From Bacteroidales bacterium KHT7 (GTDB lineage Bacteria > Bacteroidota > Bacteroidia > Bacteroidales > Bacteroidaceae): a stretch of DNA of 64,000 bases. Shown here piece by piece: positions 34,191-41,701 of this stretch; position 1 is the first letter of the stretch; each line of letters begins with the position of its first letter. A program made the position numbers and the translations under genes. The notes below the pieces were generated by a model, which worked only from the letters and a program-made list of their open reading frames with translations, made no database searches and was not told the DNA's origin. The stretch lies in contig FNBQ01000013.1 in NCBI GenBank assembly GCA_900102385.1, forward strand, positions 50,444-114,443. Reading direction: 5' to 3'.

Positions 34191-35122
34191 ATCTAAAAAA
34201 AAGAAATACAGCACGTTCAAGAAAGCTGCTACTTTGCGTGGCAGCTATTCTTCTTTGTATATCAGCACCTTTGAGGGCGCAGGAACTGAACTGCAAGATT
34301 AGTATCAACCACTCTAAGATTTCGAGTTCTACGACGGTTTTCTCTACCCTCGAGACTGCCCTCACGGAGTTTATGAACTCGCGTGAGTGGACAACGCAGA
34401 AATACAGCAAGATAGAGCGCATAAACTGCACATTCAACATAACGGTAAACGAATATTCGGCTACCGACGGCACTTTCAAGTGCGAACTAATGGTGCAGAG
34501 CACGCGCCCAATCTTCAATACAAACATCAATACGGTGGTCTACGGAAACAAGGACCAGAACTTCAACTTTACCTATCAGGAGAACGACCAACTGGAATAT
34601 CGCGAAGACCAGATGGAAAGCAATCTGACGGCGATGATGGCTTACTATGCCTACCTTATCATTGGGCTCGACATGGACACGATGGCACCGATGGGCGGAA
34701 CGGAAGTCCTGCGTAAGGTTGAAAGCATTGTAAACAGCGCACAAAACATGAGCGAGGCCGGCTGGAAGGCTTATTCGGACAGCAAGAACCGCCATGCAAT
34801 AATAAACGACTACATGGATCCAGCAATGGAGGCGTACCGCACTTTGCAGTACAACTATCATCGCAAGGGACTCGACATAATGGCAACAAACTCAGAACGA
34901 GGACGAAACGAGATTACCGAATCGCTCGCACTCCTGAAGCAGGCTCACAGCAGCAAGCCGATGGCTCTGTTGCCACAGATTTTTACAGATTACAAAAGAG
35001 ACGAACTGGTAAACATTTACTCGAAGGGAAACAACAAGGAGAAGGAAGATGTCTACACTCTTCTGTCAAACCTAAACCCTTCGCAGAATGATTTCTGGGA
35101 CGCTATTATAAAGAAAAAATAA
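34187..35122 (+). CDS. DUF4835 family protein (PorD-like, type IX secretion associated)
   Basis: 311 residues from the ATG at 34187, which overlaps the coaBC stop in ATGA; the longer upstream frame overlaps coaBC and is not needed. A signal peptide with a positive N-terminus (MNLKKRNTARSRKLLLCVAAILLCISAPLRAQ) is followed by QELNCKISINHSKISSSTTVFSTLETALTEFMNSREWT, the typical DUF4835 opening. Members are predicted periplasmic/outer membrane proteins; orthologues have been linked, as I recall, to gliding and type IX secretion under the name PorD. The CHU_C-domain protein at 44.5 kb and the PorT-like barrel at 46.7 kb support a T9SS in this organism. Confidence 0.88.
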   Translation: MNLKKRNTARSRKLLLCVAAILLCISAPLRAQELNCKISINHSKISSSTTVFSTLETALTEFMNSREWTTQKYSKIERINCTFNITVNEYSATDGTFKCELMVQSTRPIFNTNINTVVYGNKDQNFNFTYQENDQLEYREDQMESNLTAMMAYYAYLIIGLDMDTMAPMGGTEVLRKVESIVNSAQNMSEAGWKAYSDSKNRHAIINDYMDPAMEAYRTLQYNYHRKGLDIMATNSERGRNEITESLALLKQAHSSKPMALLPQIFTDYKRDELVNIYSKGNNKEKEDVYTLLSNLNPSQNDFWDAIIKKK

Positions 35123-35123
35123 A

Positions 35124-36788
35124 ATGCTAAAGAACCTTATAATACAGAACTACGCGCTTATTGAAAAACTCGACATCAATTTCGAAAACGGCTTTTCGGT
35201 AATCACGGGCGAGACTGGCGCGGGAAAATCAATAATCCTCGGAGCCATCGGACTTCTGCTTGGTCAGAGAGCCGACACGAAGGCTATTAAGAACGGCGCG
35301 ACAAAGTGCGTCATCGAGGCGCATTTCGACCTTACAGCCTACGGAATGGAGGATTTCTTTACGCGCAACGAACTGGACTACGACCCGGCCGACTGCATCA
35401 TCCGACGCGAGCTTCATGCTTCGGGAAAGAGCCGCGCATTCATCAACGACGTGCCGGCACAACTTCCGCTTCTGAAGGAACTTGGCGAACAGCTTATCGA
35501 CGTTCATTCGCAGCATCAGAATCTGCTTCTGAACAAAGAAGATTTCCAGCTTAACGTGCTCGATATCATTGCGAAAGACAACGATGAGCTGAAGACATAC
35601 AAGCAGACTTACAAGGAATACAAATCCGTTGAAACGGCTCTGGCAAAGGCTATCGAGGAGTCGAAAAAAGACAAGGCCGAAGAAGAATTCCTCCGCTTTC
35701 AGGTTGAACAACTTGCAGCCCTCAACCTGAGCGACCCTAACGAGCAGCAGGAAATAGAGGACGAGGTGGAAACACTCAGTCATGCCGAGGACATCAAGGC
35801 TGAACTCTTCAAGGTTGACAGCATAATGACGCAGGAACACGGCGTTCTGGACATGATAAAGGAATGTTCGCACAGCCTCGCAAACCTCGAAAAGATGACT
35901 CCGACGGTTGCCGAACTTTATCAGCGCACCGAAAGCGCGTACATCGAGCTGAAGGACATCAGCAACGAGATTAGCTCGCTTCAGGACAGTCTGGAGTACG
36001 ACCCTCAGCAACTTCAGCAACTAAACGACCGACTTAACGAGATTTACGAGCAGGAGAAGAAGCATCGAGTAAACAGCCTTCAGGAGCTGATAGATGTCTT
36101 CAACAATCTGCAAGAGAAACTCGACCTCATAGACAACTCCGAAGAGCACATCGCCGAGCTGGAGAAGAAGAGAAACGAAATGCTGAAAAAGGTTCAGCAG
36201 CAGGCAGATAAGCTCAGCAGTCTGCGAACAAAGGCAGCAAAAGAAGTAGAAAAGCAGATGATTGAACTTCTGAAGCCGCTCGGCATTCCTAACGTGCAGT
36301 TTGTCATCGACTTGCAGAAGAGTGCGAAGCCAGAACCATCGGGCATCGACAAGGTGAACTTCCTGTTCTCGGCTAACAAGAACGGAACGCTTCAGCAGGT
36401 GTCTGCCGTGGCATCGGGCGGTGAGATTGCGCGCGTAATGCTATCGCTCAAAGCATTGATTAGCAGCGCAGTAAAACTCCCAACAATCATCTTTGACGAG
36501 ATTGACACGGGCGTTTCAGGCAGCATTGCCGACAAAATGGCGGAGATGATGAAGAACATGGGGCAGCAGAACCGACAGGTTATCAGCATCACTCACCTGC
36601 CACAGATTGCGGCACAGGGAAAGAACCATTACAAGGTTTACAAAGAGGATAAAGACAACGGAACGGTGAGCCACATCATCCAACTAACTCACGAGCAGCG
36701 AGTTGAGGAGATTGCACACATGGTGAGCGGCGCAACGCTTACCGAGGCGGCTCTGAACAACGCAAGAGCCCTTCTGACTAACAACTGA
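35124..36788 (+). CDS. recN: DNA repair protein RecN
   Basis: 554 residues, standard length. This SMC-like ATPase binds DNA ends in double-strand break repair. Walker A is GETGAGKS (about 28-35) after LIIQNYALIEKLDINFENGFSVIT. The long central helical coiled-coil part spans about 155-375. The C-terminal lobe has signature SGGEIARVML and Walker B TIIFDEIDTGVSGSIADKM, then VISITHLPQIAAQGKNHYKVYK. It follows the PorD-like gene by one base. Confidence 0.96.
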   Translation: MLKNLIIQNYALIEKLDINFENGFSVITGETGAGKSIILGAIGLLLGQRADTKAIKNGATKCVIEAHFDLTAYGMEDFFTRNELDYDPADCIIRRELHASGKSRAFINDVPAQLPLLKELGEQLIDVHSQHQNLLLNKEDFQLNVLDIIAKDNDELKTYKQTYKEYKSVETALAKAIEESKKDKAEEEFLRFQVEQLAALNLSDPNEQQEIEDEVETLSHAEDIKAELFKVDSIMTQEHGVLDMIKECSHSLANLEKMTPTVAELYQRTESAYIELKDISNEISSLQDSLEYDPQQLQQLNDRLNEIYEQEKKHRVNSLQELIDVFNNLQEKLDLIDNSEEHIAELEKKRNEMLKKVQQQADKLSSLRTKAAKEVEKQMIELLKPLGIPNVQFVIDLQKSAKPEPSGIDKVNFLFSANKNGTLQQVSAVASGGEIARVMLSLKALISSAVKLPTIIFDEIDTGVSGSIADKMAEMMKNMGQQNRQVISITHLPQIAAQGKNHYKVYKEDKDNGTVSHIIQLTHEQRVEEIAHMVSGATLTEAALNNARALLTNN

Positions 36789-36803
36789 TAATAATCATTG
36801 AAA

Positions 36804-38486
36804 ATGAAGAAAAATATACTTATCGCATTGTGTCTGGTAGCATCTACATCAATGGCACAAACGCCCAAGTGGGCATCGAAAATGAAAAAAGCGGTCTTCA
36901 GCGTCGTAACATACGACACCAACGGAAAGATAATAAACAACACTAACGGTTTCTTTATCAACGACAAAGGTGTTGCATTATCCGACTATCGCTCATTCGA
37001 GGGCGCATCGAAGGCTGAAATCATCGATGCCGACGGCAACAAATATCAGGTTAAGAACATCATCGGTGCAAACAATATCTACGACATCGTGAAGTTCACG
37101 GTAGACCTTCCGGCAAAGAGCAAAATCACTTTTCTGAACCTCGCATCTGCAAAGGCTGAAAAGAGTCAGACGGTGTATCTTCTGCCATATTCAACACAGA
37201 AGAACGTGACTTGCCAGCAGGGAATCGTAGAAGAAGCATCGCTCGCTGCACAGAAATACAGTTATTACACATTCAGTTTCAAAGGCAACGAGAAGTATAC
37301 CAGCACGCCTGTTCTAAACACCAACGGCGAGTGCATCGCCCTTGTTCAGAAGTGTTCTGGCAGCGATGCCAAGGTCTACGGAATGGACGTTCTCTTCGGC
37401 TCGGACATGCAAATTACAGCCATGTCTGGAAACGACCCTAACTTAAAGAGAATCAACATAAAATCGGATATTCCTGACGAAGTTAACGACGCTCTTGTCT
37501 ACATGATGATGAACGCCGGCAACATGACCGACGAACAGTACATCAGCATGGTTGACGACTTTGTGAAGAAGTTCCCAAACAGTCCCGACGGCTATCTTCG
37601 CCGATGCAATTTCTACGTTGATACTCAGAAGTTTGAGCAGGCTGAGGAGAATCTGAAACTGTTCATCGAGAAGACAGAAAAGAAAGATGATGCGTGCTAC
37701 AACGTGGCAAACGTAATTTACCGCAAGTGCCTGAGTTTCCCAGAGCCTGTCTACAAGGATTGGACGCTCGACCGTGCGCTTCGCGAGATTCAGACAGCCA
37801 TCGCACTTAACAAAATGCCGTTCTACACTCAACTGATGGGCGATATTCTCTTCGCACAGAAGAAGTACGACGGTGCATTCGATGCCTATCTTGATGTCTG
37901 CCATCAGCCAAAGGCAACTGCCGAAAACTGGTTTGCGGCATCGAGAGCAAAAGAGATGATGGGCGGCGACAAGAAGGAGTGCATCGCATTGATGGACAGC
38001 GCATTGAATACATTCATCAAGCCATACACATCGCAGGCTGCTCCGTTCCTCTACGAGCGTGCTCAACTTAAGGCTGAACTCGACATGAACAAGGAGGCTT
38101 GGGAAGACTACAACGAATGTCAGAAGGCACAAGGCATCCACATCGGCGCAGAGTTCTTCTACCTTCGCGAGCAGACCGAACTGAAGTTGAAAATGTGGCA
38201 GCAGGCTTACTTAGACATCAACAAGGCTGCCGAGATTGCCCCCGAGGAGATTACCTTCCAACTCGAACTGGCATCTGTCTGTCTGAGAGTCAACAAGATA
38301 GACGAGGCTATCGCCGCTGCACAGAGAGCCGCAAACATCGACGGCAACAGCGCAGACGCCTTCAGAATCTTGGGATTCAGTCAGGCGCAGAAGGGCGACA
38401 AGGTTAATGCAAAGAAGAATCTTGAAAAGGCGAAGAGTCTCGGCGACGACAAAGCCGATGGCTTGATAAAAAAATTTTGCAAGTAA
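36804..38486 (+). CDS. Exported inactive trypsin-like domain plus TPR repeats
   Basis: 560 residues from the ATG at 36804 (a TTG two codons earlier is unlikely). Signal peptide MKKNILIALCLVASTSMAQ. Residues about 25-220 have the fold pattern of HtrA/trypsin-like proteases, but the catalytic positions are altered. The His site reads ALSDYRSFEG (Arg for His), the Asp site NNIYDIVKFTV is kept, and GNSGGPV is replaced by KYTSTPVLN (no Ser-Gly-Gly). It is therefore probably a pseudoprotease that binds ligands. Residues about 230-560 contain TPR-like repeats, ending with clear ones (FQLELASVCLRVNKIDEAIAAAQRAANIDGNSADAFRILG). A periplasmic scaffold role is likely. Confidence 0.8.
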   Translation: MKKNILIALCLVASTSMAQTPKWASKMKKAVFSVVTYDTNGKIINNTNGFFINDKGVALSDYRSFEGASKAEIIDADGNKYQVKNIIGANNIYDIVKFTVDLPAKSKITFLNLASAKAEKSQTVYLLPYSTQKNVTCQQGIVEEASLAAQKYSYYTFSFKGNEKYTSTPVLNTNGECIALVQKCSGSDAKVYGMDVLFGSDMQITAMSGNDPNLKRINIKSDIPDEVNDALVYMMMNAGNMTDEQYISMVDDFVKKFPNSPDGYLRRCNFYVDTQKFEQAEENLKLFIEKTEKKDDACYNVANVIYRKCLSFPEPVYKDWTLDRALREIQTAIALNKMPFYTQLMGDILFAQKKYDGAFDAYLDVCHQPKATAENWFAASRAKEMMGGDKKECIALMDSALNTFIKPYTSQAAPFLYERAQLKAELDMNKEAWEDYNECQKAQGIHIGAEFFYLREQTELKLKMWQQAYLDINKAAEIAPEEITFQLELASVCLRVNKIDEAIAAAQRAANIDGNSADAFRILGFSQAQKGDKVNAKKNLEKAKSLGDDKADGLIKKFCK

Positions 38487-38488
38487 AA

Positions 38489-39793
38489 GTGAAGAGATTT
38501 CCAAACAAGATAAAGAACTTTATCGACAAACACGCTCTTTTAAGCGAAAACGACAGAGTCATCGTCGCCCTGAGTGGCGGTGCTGACTCTGTCTGTCTTA
38601 TCAGCATTCTGCAAAGACTGGGTTACGAATGTGAGGCCGCACACTGCAACTTCCATCTTCGTGGCAACGAAAGCATGCGCGACGAGGAGTTCGTCACTAC
38701 CCTATGCCAACGCCTCGGAATCACGCTTCACAAGGTAGATTTCAGCACCGCCGAATATGCCGAGCAACACAAGCAGAGCATCGAGATGGCGGCGCGCGAA
38801 CTACGCTACGACTGGTTTGAGAAACTGCGCGTGCAGACCAATGCCAAGGCTATTGCCGTGGCACATCACATGGACGACAATGCCGAAACTTTCATGCTGA
38901 ATCTCTCGCGCGGAACAGGTATTCAGGGATTGAAAGGCATGAGTCCGCGAAACGGTTTCATCGTCCGCCCTTTTTTGTGCGTACATCGGGCTGAAATCAT
39001 TGGTTTTCTACAAGAAATCGGACAGGATTTTGTAACCGACAGCACCAATCTTGAAGACATCTATCACCGCAACTTCATCCGCCTGCGACTTCTGCCAGAG
39101 ATGCAGACGCTCAATCCGTCGGTAATGGATGCCATAAACACAACGTCGCAGCACATTGCCGAGGCTTTCAGTATCTACAAGGAAGCCATCGACAACTACC
39201 GAAACCGACTTTGCCACGCCACGGAAAACGGCATGAGCATAGACACGGAAGAACTCCTGCAAACGGTTTCGCCAAGGACGATTCTGTTCGAGTGTCTGAA
39301 GCACACGCACATCAACGAAACGCAACTCGACAACATTCTTGCTGCCGTAAAATCATCGAACTGCGGGAGACAAATTCATACTGATACTCACCGAATTATG
39401 ATTGAGCGCGGCTGCATCGAAGTCATCTTAGTCAAGGAAACGACGGAAGAATCTCTGCTCGACGGCTGGATTATAGAACAAGTCGATGCCATGCCCACCG
39501 ATTTCAAGAGTATTCCGAAGACCGAGGCTTACATCAACGGCGACTTAATCGACGGCGAACTGACAATGCGCCGATGGCAGAACGGCGACCGTTTCTACCC
39601 TCTCGGAATGAACGGCAGCAAACTCGTCAGCGATTATATGACCGACCGCAAATTCAGTCGCACGAAGAAAGAAAACCAACTTCTGCTATGCCACGGCAAC
39701 GACATCGTGTGGTTGGTAAACGAGCGCGTAGACAACCGTTTTAAAGTAACTGAAGGCTGCAAACGTATTTTGCATATCAAAAGAAACAAATAA
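38489..39793 (+). CDS. tilS: tRNA(Ile)-lysidine synthetase TilS
   Basis: About 434 residues. It converts C34 of the minor tRNA-Ile anticodon to lysidine, so that AUA is read correctly. The PP-loop is VALSGGADSV, near residue 27, followed by HCNFHLRGNESMRDEEFV and the HHMDDNAETFMLNLSRGTGIQGLKGM motif of the N-type ATP pyrophosphatase domain. The C-terminal TilS substrate-binding domain includes WQNGDRFYPLGMNGSKLVSDYMTDRKFSR. No ATG is available; a GTG at 38489 lies two bases after the previous stop, and a TTG at 38477 would overlap by 10 bases. I prefer GTG. Confidence 0.92.
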   Translation: MKRFPNKIKNFIDKHALLSENDRVIVALSGGADSVCLISILQRLGYECEAAHCNFHLRGNESMRDEEFVTTLCQRLGITLHKVDFSTAEYAEQHKQSIEMAARELRYDWFEKLRVQTNAKAIAVAHHMDDNAETFMLNLSRGTGIQGLKGMSPRNGFIVRPFLCVHRAEIIGFLQEIGQDFVTDSTNLEDIYHRNFIRLRLLPEMQTLNPSVMDAINTTSQHIAEAFSIYKEAIDNYRNRLCHATENGMSIDTEELLQTVSPRTILFECLKHTHINETQLDNILAAVKSSNCGRQIHTDTHRIMIERGCIEVILVKETTEESLLDGWIIEQVDAMPTDFKSIPKTEAYINGDLIDGELTMRRWQNGDRFYPLGMNGSKLVSDYMTDRKFSRTKKENQLLLCHGNDIVWLVNERVDNRFKVTEGCKRILHIKRNK

Positions 39794-39800
39794 TAGAACC

Positions 39801-40802
39801 ATGAAAAGATTTGTCTTTGCCCTAATGCTTTCGGCTTTATGCCTTTCTTGTTCTAAGAAAGGCAAAGTGACACAAACGGTTTCCGATGAAAATGACAGTG
39901 CCTTATCTGTATGCGATAAAAACGAAAAAACTGGTTGGTATAGTTACAGAGGATATATAGAACTTACCAAGTCGAATGATTCGTTGTTCTACGAATGGTC
40001 GTGGGGAGATGAAGGTGATGATATCAGTTATTTAAAAAAGGCCGACGGTGATAAATATTATTCATATTCCTCAGCGAATGAGCTAGAAAATCTGTGGATA
40101 AGATTCAAGTTTATTGGCGGTAAAAGATGCATGCTTTATCAGTATTCCGAAACAACGGATTATTATTTTTTTGATAATGAATACCGAGGATATACAAATG
40201 AAGACCATAATCAGATTCAGAATTTCTATCAAGGTATTTACAAAACATCTAATAATCATACAATTAAGATATCCCCACAAGGATATTTCAGCATTGATAG
40301 CAAAAAATACAAGATAAAATATAATGGTAGTGACAGATATGGCAATTTGCCTCTCTTTGTATTGGAAAACGGCAAAATGTATCTGATGGAAAATACAGAC
40401 AAAGGTGGCGAATACACTCTTGCAGAAGTCAACCATGAAAGAATGGAATTTTACGAAAAGGATAGCGATGTAATACTTCTGGATAAGAAGGGTGAACAGG
40501 TACAAGGTAAAAAGTTCACCAAAAGCAATGTTGTAAAGATGAAGTGGATTTCAACATTGTCGGGAAGTAGCGACAGATGGTTTTTCATTTCCGATTTAGT
40601 CTATCCCGATTTCTTTAACGAGAATATCAGTCTTGCCGACTGGGAAAGTCTTAACCAATATCTCAACACAAAGCAACAGCTGAACGAGTCGGAGAAGATA
40701 ACAAAATCGAAAATGCAAGAGTTGTATGAATCTTTGAGAGAGTATAGTCGCGAATATGATGAAAACAAAAGTCAGCATCACGGAAATGACAGCATCCGCT
40801 AA
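39801..40802 (+). CDS. Lipoprotein of unknown function
   Basis: 333 residues with a lipoprotein signal: MKRFVFALMLSALCLSCSKKG, with lipobox LSC at Cys17. The mature part is Asp/Tyr/Lys-rich, with beta-type stretches such as RGYIELTKSNDSLFYEWSWGDEGDD and NLWIRFKFIGGKRCMLYQYSE. The last 60 residues are helical (QQLNESEKITKSKMQELYESLREYSREY). I recognise no family. It is more AT-rich than tilS, which it follows by 7 bases, so it may be an orphan gene added at the end of the operon. A convergent terminator follows. Confidence 0.75.
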   Translation: MKRFVFALMLSALCLSCSKKGKVTQTVSDENDSALSVCDKNEKTGWYSYRGYIELTKSNDSLFYEWSWGDEGDDISYLKKADGDKYYSYSSANELENLWIRFKFIGGKRCMLYQYSETTDYYFFDNEYRGYTNEDHNQIQNFYQGIYKTSNNHTIKISPQGYFSIDSKKYKIKYNGSDRYGNLPLFVLENGKMYLMENTDKGGEYTLAEVNHERMEFYEKDSDVILLDKKGEQVQGKKFTKSNVVKMKWISTLSGSSDRWFFISDLVYPDFFNENISLADWESLNQYLNTKQQLNESEKITKSKMQELYESLREYSREYDENKSQHHGNDSIR

Positions 40803-40809
40803 AAATAAA

Positions 40810-40845
40810 AATCCGAGGCTCATTTTTTCGGACGAGCCTCGGATT
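40810..40845. terminator. Bidirectional terminator between convergent genes
   Basis: AATCCGAGGCTC (40810-40821) and GAGCCTCGGATT (40834-40845) form a perfect 12-bp stem, with an A-run before and TATTTTAT after. Confidence 0.9.
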
Positions 40846-40868
40846 TATTTTATCTTGAAAATGAGCTA

Positions 40869-41633
40869 TCAATATACAATCACCGGACTGTTTGGAGTTG
40901 TATAGTCGATAGTCTTATCCTGACACTGCTGAATAGCCTCGGCGTTGCCGCAACGGGCAGAAAGACTGTACATACTGTTTGCGTTCTTGTCGTCGTAGTT
41001 GAAGGCATAAGCATCGCCCATTGCCTTGAAGATGTTGCCAAGGAGTTCGTCCTTAACGCTGTTAGTTTTAACATCGTTTATAGTCTTACCAATCTGTCCG
41101 AAACGCTTTGTAGCTGTCTCGCGAAGCATCTTTACGCCAGCCTCGATGTCGGCATTAAGCTGCATCTCGCCCAAGCGAGTCTCGGCAATAATCATAGCCT
41201 CGCCACCGCAAGCGATAGTCTTCTGGCATACATCGCGAAGCTTGGTAGAAAGTTCGCGTGCGCTCTCTGCATCAGAAGGACGAATCTTTGACAAGATGCC
41301 CAAAATCTTGATATAGTGCTTGCCCTTCTCGGTATCAGACATAGCCGACAAATCGAGTTTTTCGAGCTGTGCCACAGCCTCCTCATAGAATGTCTGCTTT
41401 TCGTAGATTGAAGCCAAGAGAGTGTTGCCCTCGGCATCAAGTTCGTTACCCTGCTCCTGATAATGACTCAAAATAGAAGCAGCCCTGTCCAAATCGTTAG
41501 CCTTCATTGCGGCTTTTGCCTGATTAAGTACAGGCTGCAAAGTGGCTGGATTTACCGGACACAAGGCGAATGATGGTTCAGCTATGGCTGCCATAGCCAA
41601 GAACGCAATAGAGAGAAGTACATTTTTTCTCAT
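40869..41633 (-). CDS. Exported TPR-like protein of unknown function
   Basis: 254 residues with a signal peptide (MRKNVLLSIAFLAMAAIAEPSFA). The rest is helical, with TPR-like pairs: QAKAAMKANDLDRAASILSHYQEQGNELDAEGNTLLASIYEKQTFYEEAVAQLEKLD. The C-terminal part has four Cys (LRDVCQKTIACGG; ARCGNAEAIQQC) that could form disulfides in the periplasm. It is downstream of uvrA on the same strand but 68 bases away, so it may have its own promoter. Confidence 0.7.
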   Translation of the reverse strand: MRKNVLLSIAFLAMAAIAEPSFALCPVNPATLQPVLNQAKAAMKANDLDRAASILSHYQEQGNELDAEGNTLLASIYEKQTFYEEAVAQLEKLDLSAMSDTEKGKHYIKILGILSKIRPSDAESARELSTKLRDVCQKTIACGGEAMIIAETRLGEMQLNADIEAGVKMLRETATKRFGQIGKTINDVKTNSVKDELLGNIFKAMGDAYAFNYDDKNANSMYSLSARCGNAEAIQQCQDKTIDYTTPNSPVIVY

Positions 41634-41701
41634 TGGATAGTTGGTTTATCGTTATTTATCAATAAAATTTATTTAGTATGACGGCGCAACTTTTGCAAAA
41701 G

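Noticed and set aside
36798..36803. TTG start for the pseudoprotease gene
   Set aside because: ATG two codons later gives a normal signal peptide.
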